Assembly (NCBI GenBank): GCA_020055645.1
Contig: CM034549.1
Coordinates: 24,263,930 to 24,327,929 of the forward strand
From: Tomocerus qinae
Lineage: Eukaryota; Arthropoda; Collembola; Entomobryomorpha; Tomoceridae
Direction of reading: 5' to 3'
DNA: 64,000 nucleotides
Within the stretch, counting starts at the first letter, position 1, and each line of letters opens with the position of its first letter. Made by a program: the position numbers and the translations under genes. Shown one piece after another: positions 9,967 to 22,800 of this stretch. The notes beneath the pieces were generated by a model. That model worked only from the letters and a program-made list of their open reading frames with translations. It had not been told where the DNA came from and made no database searches.

Positions 9967-12900
9967 CCCAATGAATGTAACGGGGATGAGTAAAGAACCA
10001 ACGGATCCATCTGATTATCTTTGAATGTACGTCGAGTGTAGTCTGACAGAGGTAAATACTTAGGTAAACATCAATGAGACTCTTAAATGTACATGTAGTT
10101 ATATGGATAGATGATCATGTATGAATTTGTCTTCTCGGTATGGATTCTTCCTTGAGTGAGGTGATGTTTATGGTCTGATGTCTGTTCATCATGTTAGTAC
10201 TTTGTATTGTGAAATGCAATCAGCCTAATAAGGAAGGTTGAACAACCTAGAGACATTGACCTAAGAAACTATCTTCAATCAAAACTATTTGGAACCGTCT
10301 TTAACATACGTTTTATACGAGGTGTGGTCCATATTCTGCAGGAAATACCCCTTTTCATATGGCCAATACAATCATATCATTTTATTACTTGTATGTAATA
10401 GTAGACATGATAACATCATACAACAAATATATTTATTCAGGCTAAGTATTTACTACTGACAGAAGATAGACACAAATCGCAGGTAGTCTATTTCATTTTC
10501 ATGATTTATGTCCATTCTGTACTACTTCTACCGATAATAGCCCGAACAGCATAATATAAACCATTAAGGAACTGATACTATTTTGAACACCTCAATTTAG
10601 TACAATATTTTTTACTGGTTACTCATGCAGTTTTTACTTTGCTCATACTACTTACTTTGATGATGTTATTGCATTCATAATTGAATTTTTTAGATATTTT
10701 AAATTGTATATTAAATATTCTCGTAATTCAATTACCTTTAACTTTGCTTCCTCAATCCTCATACGCATTAACGCATCGTTCTTTATTCTTGTGCCATGTC
10801 GATGTTATTATGTTATGCATGTTAACTGCTAAATAAATGTTAACTTTAATTGTCAACACTAAGACAATGGCATTTCAAGTGAATAGCGTAGAAAGATGCA
10901 GCTATAAGCAAAGCATAAAATCACAGAAAGCAGTTCAGTCTTATTACTCCGCAGAGGATGAGATTTCTGATGAACAGACAGTAGTAGCATACTATCCAAA
11001 GCTATTATCTATATATTCAACCATTATAGTGTAAAAAATGTTTATAGCATTAGTATTTAGGTGGTGTTTAGGATAGTAGGATAGTCTAAAAAGATTATTT
11101 TTGTTTTAAGAAGAAAAGAGATTGTTTTCGTAATGTTTTGTTTGATTACTTACTACATATACTTTTGTGACATAATTTTACCTCTACTCTAATGTTTACC
11201 TTGTTGAAAATATATGAACACTGCATCCGTTCTGTTATCCGTTCTTTCATATCATGTTTATGCTGTTTGTAGGTACATAAGCATTTCTGAGCTTATGACA
11301 TGTACTACATAAGAGTGTACATTTATTTATGGTTAATATTTAGGAATTTAATTCAGTTTATGGAAAAATGAAATTAGATAAACACATTGAATGTTAACGA
11401 TCAACTGGCAATATTTAAATTGGGAGAAGAATTTATGTTATACTTGCATAGAAAGAGTTGGCTATAGATTGCTATAAAATTATTTAATATACGTTTAGAT
11501 GTTCTTTAGTTTGATGAATTTTATAATGTTCAGGTGTGGTGATTTTCGTTGATTCTGATTTCTGATACCCGTAATCGCCGTACCTATATACATACTTTAC
11601 TTTAGATTAATAAATATTACATAGTCCTTTTCGGGTTTGAATTGGAATCATTGAGAATCAATATAGGATGTTGGGAAGACCAAAGCAAAGATGTTGTTGA
11701 CCCGTGAAGAAGTTGTCCAATGTGCACATGTAAATACTCTAGCTATACGATTAATTATGGATAGGTTAGTTAGAGTCTACACATGAATAATGATGTGTCA
11801 TCAGTCAGATATACGCACACACATTCGTTACATTGCATAGAATTCGTATTAGTAATAGCACTACTCATACACAAATGCTTGCTCATGATACTGCTACAAC
11901 TACCTAACTCAATTGAAGCTATGACTCTATGTCTATGAGTTGAGTGAGCATACCTTGACTCCAAGACGCCAAATCGACAGCTCACGAAAATCAGTACCTG
12001 CTTAAGTATCATTTAGCACAGTCTACCTACAAAGTCCACATACTATTATGTATAATTCTACAGCCTATGGCATAAATTCATTTTTGTATATTACACTACG
12101 CGTAAGTTGTAACTAGTAAGTAATCTCATATGTGAAAAAGATGTAAACAATTGCTGAGACCAAATAAAATATGCTTATAGTTATGGTATGATTATGATTA
12201 TGAGACATGATACATAATGTGTATTGTCTAGATGTTGTGCTTTTGTTTGTTTCCACAGATGATGCTTTTGGAACCTTTTAATTACACATTTTCATACCCT
12301 AGATTTAGTCACAATCATAAGACATGGAGATTTCAGAAGCAGCAGCCTGACATTATTTTTGTCTCACGAAATCATACATGTATATAATGTTTCATAGTTT
12401 TAACTGATCCATGCGTCAGCGTCTGTATAATAGTAGTAAGGTTCTGTAGTAAAACGTCAACAGAGCTGCAGCTGGAGGGAGATATTGAGATGTGCCTGCC
12501 TGTGTGTGAAACACTTTTGTTGGTTAGGTTTCAGCTTTGTGTTCCATAACAAGGATAGAGTGTTTGGAGAGGATTGAATTCGTGTGTAGTAGTGATTCAG
12601 ATTCTATGTATAGGTAGGGTATTTTTTATTTTCTGGACCTTCCTTGGCGTTGTCAGTTTCAAGCTTAGTTTAGCCAGAGCAACTACTAGTACAGGTGGCC
12701 TGTTTGTGTTGTCGATCCCTTTGAGTATTTATAGGTACCCTTCTGTGAGCATAAACTTTTTAGCTCGCATTCGTATACATTTGAATTCTTTCGTCCTAAC
12801 ATTCGATGGAAGTTGTGTAACTTGTAAGGAGGCACTTCACTTTAGTCTCATACATGTGCTATGTTGACAGGCTGTGTTTAGGTTGTTGACAGAACAGACA

Positions 12901-14105
12901 AACCTTAGTTCATCGACTGTTGACCCACTCAATATACTACACTACTATCACATTATCCCTGTTGTCGTCCCTGCTCTATCAGTCTGACAGAGCACAAATA
13001 TTTAAGCTTGACTACTTCAGCCTTGCATTTACAGACAACCTGTAAGAGCAAAAGCTTAAAAGTATTTGGCGGTTAATGGGTAAGTATTAGTGCAACAAAC
13101 TAGATCAAAATATTGCACAGATTTGGTACACTGTTTTGATTAATTCCGCTAATAATGAAATTAATCAACTCTGGATACTCTTTCTAGTAAACGGGATACT
13201 CTGCTATCAGCTGGCTGGAGAGACTTTTATCGGGGTGACTGAACGAAAGAAGTTGCAGTTTGGAGGCAAAAGTCATTCGTTCGTTCTGCTCGTGCCGCAT
13301 AGAAAAGTAGAAATACGATGACTGATTTAAGATTTTGCAGAAATTTTTGTTTCGGTTTTGTTTTCTACATTTCTACAGAAATACAGAGTGCTTTCTATCT
13401 CTCTTCTATCAAAACGTTCATTTGAGTTGACCTGAACGTTTGACAGTCAAAGTTGACGGATTTTCCTTCTTTCATCTTCGTTCTTCAGTTTTCTGTTATT
13501 TCATTAAGGTGATCGCGTTTTCTCATCTTCGGATTTCTTCGGATCGGGCATCTGAAAAAGGTCAGCCCTGCTTTTAATATTTTAATAAACTATTACTCTC
13601 AATCTCCAACAACCATTTCATTTATCATTTAAGTAATATTGCATTAATTTGTATTGTCACAAGCGACGACTTCAGTGTATTTACTTGTCATCTTTGATCT
13701 TTGCCTTCATTCTTATTATTTTCCCAGGGTTAGCATTCAGCGTTAGCTCAAGGGTTAGAGTTAGGTCCTTAGGTCTATAACTATTATTTACCCGTTTCTA
13801 TAAGTTTCTAAACTAAAGGCGTTTTTGTCTTTGGTGCTAAAAATGAAGAAAAATGCTTTCTTGATTTTGCATCATTCAGATAATATTAAAGAACCCGTCA
13901 ACTTAATGATCATGGATGAAAGAATTATATTATAATAATGAAAATGATTATTGTTGATTGAATGTCAAAGTACGAGATTGCAAGATTATAGTATATTGTT
14001 ATGATGTTTAAAAATTATCTACGGTTGAAACAAGAACTTACAAATCACAAATTGTTATTATATAATTTTACAGTTCTAGTTACTCATATAGCAGAACTTT
14101 CTGAA
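9967..14105. other. Intergenic region between the poly-Asn gene and the Bax-like gene
   Basis: About 4.1 kb between two divergently read genes. No coding region I can support. It should contain the promoter and any 5' UTR exon of the Bax-like gene, since its first coding exon is preceded by plausible acceptors (ttttacag near 14073 and catatagcag near 14092). Small open frames at 10837-11034 and 12574-12867 lack family similarity and splice partners. Confidence 0.5.
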
Positions 14106-15130
14106 ATGGCAAAAACATTTGGGGAAGAGGATAATAAAGACGGAAGTGATAAAAAGGATCAAGCTGCTGGCGGGGATCCAGTACCCCCTCTTCCTGATCC
14201 ACCACCAGAGGAAATTCGAGAAGAAGCAGAGGAAGGAAGACATCTGTATCTAGATTTCGTTCGTACTGAAATCCATAGAAATGGACTAACTGAGCCTGCT
14301 GACCTTGACCGTCTCGATGGCCAAGTCATGCCTCTCACTCCTGAAAGGTATAACATAAAAGATAATTAAAGGAATCATGAAATATCCTGATTTACTTAAT
14401 TATACCTTTTGTGTTTCTTATCAAGTTTGTGGTGGCAATAACATTTGTGTTATCTATTTAATCACACAAGAGTTCTTGACTGGACAAATGCTGGGAGGGA
14501 ACTTCGGCAATTGGCAGATGCGTTCAGTAGATCCAAAGAAAGAGACTCTGTCCGCAAACGAGCTCAGGCTATAACGCTTGAATCTTTGGATTTTGATCAC
14601 TTCCTTCATTTGTTGCAAGAATTATTCCAGGTATCGTGGCATACAACACTTAATTAACTAATCTTAAAAGTTAGCACTTTATAGATATGTATTCATTTAA
14701 TTAGTCTGCAAGCCATAAATGCCCTTTTTTAACAGGGAGATGGTGTAACACGCGAACGGATTCTCGTTTTGTTTTTCTTTTGTGCTGATGTTGCAATAGA
14801 AGCACTCCGAAAAGGGTTTCATCGAACATTTAATCGATTAATGGAATGGTCCCTGAAATATATTGCTACCAGAGTTGCTCAATGGGTGCATATCAACGGA
14901 GGATGGGTATATTATGACTAATTAATTTTGCTTATCAGTTTTCCCTTCAAAAATACTCTTCATGCGTAGAAATATTACTTTTATGTGGTTATATGTTTTA
15001 CTGGATATATTTATTTCAGGGTGTGGTTTTAAGATCGTCACTCGCCATTGCCTACCAATTTACCGCATGTTGTGCGTTTGTAGCTGTGGTTGCTGCATGT
15101 GTCGTTTATATCCGAAGAAATTTGAACTAA
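14106..15130 (+). CDS. Bax-like Bcl-2 family apoptosis regulator
   Basis: Four exons, 14106-14347, 14471-14630, 14736-14906 and 15020-15130, join in phase to give 227 residues. After an acidic Pro-rich N terminus, residues 45-61 (LYLDFVRTEIHRNG) resemble an N-terminal BH4-type helix. BH3 is at about 87-101 (GRELRQLADAFSR), BH1 at about 135-154 (GDGVTRERILVLFFFC) and BH2 at about 184-191 (WVHINGGW). A hydrophobic C-terminal anchor spans about 205-221. The stretch LMEWSLKYIATRVAQW between BH1 and BH2 matches the Bax pattern. The last intron falls right after GGW of BH2, a position I recall as conserved in this family. Proteins of this group control mitochondrial outer-membrane permeability. The pro-death assignment is inferred. 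BH1 has TRER where most members have NWGR, keeping only the Arg. Confidence 0.92.
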
Positions 15131-17725
15131 ATGACCGAAAAGAGAAATTGATGGACTCAAGCATTCGTTGCCTTATTCTATAGGTTAAATTCGCATTAAG
15201 ACGCAGGGTTGATGTTGATGCTGCCAAAATGTGCTCACTACTCAGGATTTTCATACTATACAAAATCCAAATAATATTGTTTTAAGAAATCAGATACAGA
15301 GTTGTGAAAATATTGTCACTGGCAGTGATATAGAGTATATAATGCCTTCAGAAGTATAGAGATATAACGTTTATAGAAGTATAAAATTATTCAGATAATG
15401 AAATCAATTTATTGCTGAACACAGTAATGGAATTATTACTAAAGCTAGTAACTTCATTACAATCGAGTTGGGATTACGAACTACATCTTTACAATTACTA
15501 TTACTGCCAAAATATTTGACTCAGTAAAAACAGCTTCCACATTGACACAAATTGACAATATCTCATGGGTAATGTTGTTAAAAGTATTATTTAGCTTACA
15601 TTTAAGACAAAGTAAAATCAAAGTCAGTAAGTAAATAATAACAAAAATGTCATGGAAGGTAACTTGTAAAGACAAAAAAATCCTCTTGTACTATATTTAT
15701 ACTATAAAGAGAATAAAAATCGCAAAGATGTGTATTTTTGATGTACAGTACATGTACATACGTGTACAGTGTATTTTGTGGTTATGAATGTATTAAGTAG
15801 TCAATAGTTGAATATATCTCAAATCTGTATATTTATGTTATCCGACCAATTTGTATTCTTGGAACAGGTATAGATATTGTAACCCTAAGTACTTTCATTA
15901 CATATAAGTTGTTATCCAGCATAATTTGTATTCTGCATGCGATCTGCTGCTCAATGTACTAGTGTAGCATTTGAATAATTTCGTGATATCCTAGATATGG
16001 TTATGTATTTAATATATTTATTCAACTTTTTTCTTCTGATTCTGTTTTCAGATTTTTGCGATTCTTCTATATTTGATTTCAGAATTTTGTGATTGTATTT
16101 ATCAGGTTTTTGTGATGATTTTCATCTAAAGTTGAAATAAAGACTTGAAATTCCTTTGTGTTCACTCCAAAGACAAATATAGTGATATTAAAAATGTAAT
16201 TACCCGTTATTCATTTTTGTACTTTACGATTAGATGTATAAACTACTGATACATGAGACCAATATTATCAAAATAGTTATAACAAATAATTATAATCATT
16301 TTACTACTAAATGCTTCGTTTATTTTGATGTTGTATATGGCACACCATGGAAAGGACTGCCAATTCATTGTCGGACATTAGCATATTAGGCTTAGTCAAT
16401 AGTACCTAAAGTCAATCTTGTTTGCGTGTAATTTATCAAGGAAGCTAAGCGAGTGACTAGCAGAGATATGATTGTTTAGGTGTATTTAAAATCGGACGAC
16501 CTGTTATCATACTAAAATTGTGTAGAGAATGCTTTATCACATTCATTCATCGAGATATCAATCTCTATTCCTCTTTGATATTAATTGAGTACTGATCTAG
16601 AGATATCGGGTTGAACTTAAGTTTCTGTATTGATAAGATTCTATAGGCTCATTCAGTCTAGTGTCTAGTTTGTAGTTTATTATTATCACGGTCACAGCCA
16701 CGGTACGCAGCAAAACTGTTTCCTTTCCCAAACTAATTGTTATTGTAATTTGTTAAATATCATTTTCTATCACGCTTATAGATAATATCAGTGTGATTTA
16801 CACACTACGTATATTTTTGACTTAAACGAACTGTCATCGAATCAGTGCCCTTACCAAATGAGCGTTAATGGAGACAAGACAAATGGGAATGGAAGGATCA
16901 ATAAAATATTTAGTAGTGAGATGAAAAAGGATGTGAAAAATCAGGAGTTGTTGACAAGTTGCATAAAGCGTGGGAGTCTTTAATTCTTCTGCTTTAGGGA
17001 CATCCCCGAGACAATTCTCAAGTCTAACTTTTGATAGAAAATAAATCATGCAGAATGGAAAAAGTTTATTTTCTTCATCATTTTGACTTTATCATGCTGT
17101 CTATCTTGAACAATTTGAATGAAAGGATATCTGGATATTTTGATAAATTTTTAGGAGTGGAAAATGTAATGAAAAGTTTTTGTGTCGAGATATACTTTCT
17201 CAACTTACTGAGATACAGTCAAACTTTTGGGGTAACTTTAGTTAAAATGGACTTCTTAAATCCCATGTGAGGAAGACTTCACTTAGGTAATGAGCAAGAA
17301 AGATCTTGGGGTAGACACAGTCTTAGTACGTTATGATGAGATTGATCCACTGGAGTAGCCACGGTCTTTTTATAGACACAAGGACGTACATAAGTAATGT
17401 GTTTGTCAACAAAATAAGTTTCACTATATTTTATACGTGCCTGGTGATAGTTTATGTATTTTCATTATAAGAATCCGTGGTAGTTGTAATTTTTGATCGT
17501 TTGAAGCTTAACTTGCCACTATCAGTTTGACAATAAATTGGTCGGCAGCATCTATCCTAATATACTCCTTTCACGTTGAAAGAGAAAAGAAAAAAGTACA
17601 ACATTGGACTGCAAGAAGTAGAAAAGATATATATTTTTCATGAAATGCAATAGCCCTGGAATGACATTCGTGATCTATATTGAGTCTTTGGATGTATAAC
17701 ATGTTTTATCTACTTATTTCCGTAA
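15131..17725. other. 3' UTR and intergenic sequence after the Bax-like gene
   Basis: AT-rich sequence without a convincing gene. The first 0.6-1.0 kb is probably the 3' UTR of the Bax-like gene. A minus-strand frame at 16834-17049 contains GDVPKAEELK...LYATCQQLL, which weakly recalls the stretch before helix K in cytochromes P450. It breaks up immediately and is not annotated as a gene. Confidence 0.45.
15712..15717 (+). other. Candidate polyadenylation signal of the Bax-like gene
   Basis: AATAAA about 580 bases past the stop, followed within 30 bases by a GT-rich stretch. Another AATAAA at 16136-16141, also followed by T/G-rich sequence, could be a distal site. Motif evidence only. Confidence 0.35.
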
Positions 17726-18062
17726 GCCTTGTTCAGAGAGGTTTTGATGAAAGAAATTTTCCACAAATCCTCTCCAGTTGGATTCATCCTCGCTCGAAAG
17801 GAAGGCACGTTCCACGGATACGAAATTAAAAAAGGAACTTTTATAGCTGTCAACCTGTACTCTATGCACAACAATCCGGAGACATGAAAAGATCCGGAGA
17901 ACTTCCGTCCAGAAAGATTTATGAACACCCAAGGGAATTGCATAAAAAGACACGTAGCTTTCATGCCTTCCTCTCTCCAAGAAAATGTGTCTCTATCGGA
18001 GATGCATTAACAACGAGTTGAATGCTTCCTTTTCCTTGATGCTCTTATCCAGAGATTCGCTA
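17726..18062 (+). pseudogene. Cytochrome P450 C-terminal fragment, disrupted
   Basis: The plus strand reads through a P450-like C-terminal half: a helix-K remnant (FREVLMKEIFHKSSPVG), the following strand region (GTFHGYEIKKGTF, NLYSMHNNPE) and a PERF motif (PENFRPERF). An in-frame TGA at 17885-17887 replaces the Trp usually found before KDPE. The frame shifts before the heme-binding loop, where PRKCVSIGDA with the Cys ligand appears at 17977 in another frame. A further shift restores the first frame for a helix-L-like FLFLDALIQRF at 18020-18062. No upstream exons with the I helix were found. A dead P450 copy or retained fragment is the best reading. P450s are heme monooxygenases; this copy cannot encode one. 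Confidence 0.75.
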
Positions 18063-19885
18063 TTTGCTAGACTGATCCGAATCTAACAGCACCTTATCGA
18101 GTATTTTTGCTAAAATGGATTTTAACAACTTGAAGAAGTACAAAGGGATTACTTTTGGTTTTATAAGAAAGTGTTTTGATAATAATTGCATGTAGAACAA
18201 CGTTGCAAAAAAAACATCTAAAAGTAATATTGAAATGTGAATAAATAAAGCAGACAAAATGCAAAAAATGGTTTTACGATTGAACAAAACAATTTATTCG
18301 TGAGAATAACAGCGAGTTTTGTTGACATTGTCATTTGCATGTAAGTGTATGTATTTGAGTATGTATGTGCTAAAATGTCTCTAGTACATTACATACGCCA
18401 TAACATAGTAAGGAAGAGGGTAATCTGTATAATATATTCAGTATTATCTGTAAATAATAAATTACCCAAAATACATTATAATAATATTGTCTTTATGCTT
18501 CGACTGTATGACATTTTGATAATTGGACAAAAAATCACAACTTGATTTCCGTCTCTACGATTCTTAAAGTAAGTATTACATAAAATCTACTTGCTTCATC
18601 TGAATTAGTGAAAACTCGCAACATTATTGTATATACTAACGGCTATTTATCTTGTTATATTATTATGTAATCCAGTCGTTTATGAATTTATACTGTAAAA
18701 TAAATGATAGCAGATATATACACAGTTAAATATATAATAATAAAATTACAGATGTATATACATATTATATACCTACTAGATAATAATTGTGTACCTTAGT
18801 TGAGGAAACAAAAAAAGAATATAAGGTAGTTGCCATTGATTGCGTGATTACTTAATTGTAACAAAAGATCAGAACACAGTTGAGGTGACAATGACATTAA
18901 AATAATAAGGGTCTTCGCAAGGTATTTAAGTAAATATCTAACCGTATAGATTCTCACTTGAAATATTCTACATTCTTATTATTATTATATTGACAATTTA
19001 AGCATTCGTATTTACTTATGCGTAGTAAATAATATCTATGTAGATATCTTAGTCTGCAAAGTTTGCTTGGAGCTGCTGGTTTTCTTCGTTTAAAGGAAAT
19101 ACAATAATATTTCCTCGTTAAAAGTATATGATTAATTAGTTCGACCGTAATTTAGCTGTTCAGCCACTTAGAGTACGTATCCTTAGATAATTACGACTAT
19201 TAAAATTCATTAGTTGTAATGTTTTGTTTGTGTGTGCGAGCGATGGTACATAATAAATATTTCTTTCCTTCGTGTAGTATTTGTATAGTAGTAACCTACT
19301 AAGTATGTCATATTATAAAAAGCAGATTGTCCATAATATAACATTTACTTTAGTTACAGTAATACATTGTTGTGTGTATTTATAGTTCCTGTTATTTATG
19401 TCAAACTAACGCTTTATACTTAACACATTTCTTACGAAGACAGAGACGTTTTTAATACAAATACATTTCTATTGGTAAATATATCTTAGTATTGTATCGG
19501 CTGAGTTGTTTTCTTTGCATATTGCATCTTTTGATATCATTTAATTTGCTTGTATATAAGTAGTATAGTACTTAGTTAAACCTATTATAGTATAAGTACG
19601 ATTTTATACAATTGTAGTTACAGTATGAGGATCGATTGCATGTAAATTACATAAGTCAAGTTCAAGTCAAGTTTATATAATCCAAGTATATTTAATATTA
19701 CGAGTAACGTAAAAAATTCATTACTTGACAATTACGCAATTCCGTTTCTCGCAAACGGGACTGATACAGTTTCAAAAATTTGATTCTCATCGTAAATCGA
19801 GGTGTATCAGTTGATTTTTGGTGTTACTATAATACATAATAATTACATTAATAATTAAATAAATCCTATTTAGTTTGTCATAGGC
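18063..19885. other. Intergenic and probable Arl4 3' UTR
   Basis: About 1.8 kb of very AT-rich sequence downstream of the Arl4 stop on the minus strand and downstream of the P450 relic on the plus strand. It may include the Arl4 3' UTR. No other feature seen. Confidence 0.5.
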
Positions 19886-22800
19886 TCACTTCTTCTTTTT
19901 CCGCAGCTTTCTTCGTTTTAATATCATTTCATAAAGTACTTCTACACCTTCGTCAAGTCCTTCCCCTGAAAAACCATAAAAAACAATTATTACATTTTAA
20001 TAACCTCAACAGAGTTAACAATGAATTTACAACAAAAAAAATCAGGGATAAAAATGGGAATGGGAATCGTTGGCAGGTTTGAAAATACAGGATTCAATTG
20101 ACTTGTAATTATGATTGCTACCTATCGTATGTAAACAAGAAAAAGAATCGAGGTTTGCGCTAGATAATTATTTATTATATCATATCAATTCGTGCAATTA
20201 TCTAAACTCACTAGTCTACATACTTCGTATTTTCTCAAGTCAACTTATCTCAAGTTCCTTTCCCGTGTGAAAAATATCAACTCAGTCAGACTTAATTCAA
20301 TACTAACAAAACTCTCACAGTCTCCCAACTATTTGATAACAAATTGCCTTGAAAAAATAAACCAGAGTTATGCCCTTACCACTTCATTCCTAACTTTTCT
20401 TCTCAAACTTCCAAAGAAGTTCTAAAAGATTTATTACTATGCAGAAGAAACAATGAATTTTTGATGCTGGAATTTACATAAAAGTAAGTTTTTAGGAAGG
20501 AAAAGTAAACTACATAGATATGCATGACTATTGTGAATGCATAATACTGATTTTATCTCTTTTCTTCAGCTGCAGGGTGCAAATATACAGAAGCATCGGC
20601 GGAAATGCCGCATTTGTTTCTTATTGTTCTGAGAAACTCTGCATTCCATGTAGCTATTCCAATGTATGACTCAAATAACCAGGGAAATCAAAGCATCTTC
20701 CTTTTCATTCTCTGAACTTCAGTACAGAGATACACTGATAAACTATCTAACATCACAAAGATTAAATTTATTAGTCTACCTAACACATTTTTTCATTGAC
20801 ACAAATACAATATAATTGGAACAGACACTCATTAGTAACAAATGCTCTAGTATGCTCAAAGTCTAATAACTTACTTCATAATTACTGCCAATTCACCTAC
20901 ATGTACTATTCTCTCTGCATCTGTAGCAATTTCACCTTGTTTCATTATCTGTAACTAGTACTAGTATATAATAAACCCATAAAATCATACAGCGCTACTT
21001 AAAACAGTGCATGACAATAATAGTTCATTATTAATCCTATTTAATAATGATTTTTAAACACAGCTGTGTTTACATTGCACTGAAATCTCAACTGTCTACA
21101 ATTGAACAACAAAGAAATAAATGTAATTACTAATTTTGGCATTATCTCTTACATATCGTATGATACAATAACATAACTTATCATCTTGTATACAACTACA
21201 AATGTTGTACCATTGTCTGACATATAAGGATTTATTGCATCTGCATTCCATTGCTATCAATTGCCATAAACTACTACCCTAATCTTTTTAACTATCAACT
21301 TGTGTCGTCTATTGATACTTCTTTCTCCAGTCACTCTCCAACCAGTCTAAATACACAAATGTCAGTTTCATTGCGAAACTTAGCAGATTATTTGATTTCA
21401 ATAGGCAATAATAAAGGAAGGATTTAGTATAAAATGTGGTTGCTATTTACTTTGAAGTGGTAGAGATGCTAGAAACGACCTTTGCTATATCATATCCACG
21501 TCATTCCTTTTTCAGTATTTGTAAAGAATTACAACGAGAATGTTAGACGAAATCGTATTACAAGTTTAACTAGCTATTGATTTCCCATATGTCAATGTCA
21601 AGAGCGTATGTCTCCCTATACAACAATCACTTATTGTGTGTAATGTACAAATAGTGTACAACTTAGTATATTACACTAGTCCGTATTCCTTCATCTATAT
21701 CTGACCCTTGTTGTATATACAGAAATAGCAATCGTTAACATCCCCATTCTGTCGCGTCGTCACAGTCAACTACACTGTAATGTATCTTTTAATGTATTAG
21801 ATGGTATAAAATGCAGTGCAGCATGAATTTAACCTTAGTCAGTTGATACTTAGGCTGTTACTCAGTGTGAAACTTGACATGGATACATTTAAAATACCGA
21901 ACACGAGAAGATGCAGATGCAATGCAGCGATCTAGTCAGGGTTTGGCTCTTTTGGCATCAAACATGGAATTTAACTTTGTACTTCGCTCGTATCAAATCT
22001 CTTTTCAATGCTAAGAGTTGCCTGTGTTGTTAATGTTATGTATTTGGGCAATGCATCAAGTTTCATTCTGTAATAAATATAACATTATCCAATAATGCAG
22101 TAAATACTCACTGCACAAACAACACATAATCTCTCTTTTCAATTTATATGGGACGCAATGCACTGCAGCTCCGCCAAGTATAACTCGAGTTTGAATCCAA
22201 TTCACGTCATTAAAGGAGGAAAAAGGGCAATTGGGAAAAGAAGTATGGGCCATTTAATTTTTATTATTGTGATGTGAATGGGTTTGTTTGTCTCACCTGT
22301 AATTGCACAAGCTGGCTGTACATGGTACAGAGTATTGTGAAGAGTTTCCCTAAGCTGTAACAGATTCTCGATCTCTTGAGGCTCTTTCGAGCCAGGAAGA
22401 TCTTGTTTATTAGCTAGTAGAAGTAGTGGCACTCCCAGATTATCATTAGAACGAACAGTTCGTATCAGTTCCATTTTCGCTTCTTCAAAACGCTCTTCGT
22501 CTAATGAATCCAGTACGAATATTATACCATCTGTGTGTCTAGTATAGGATTTCCACAGCGGCCGAAGCTTTTCCTGTTGACAAAATCAAATTACATCATA
22601 ACTTAAACATTCTGCTTACACAAAAATATTATAATTATCAGTAGTAAGCATAATTGTAGCTATATCTTCCAATGACTCACGCCTTAACAAGTAAGCAACC
22701 ATCATCATCGACTGTAGAATTAAAAATAGCAATGCCAATCATTTTCTACCATATACTATTTGCAAAACAATACAGCCCGGGGTATCTAGAGTAGATTTAG

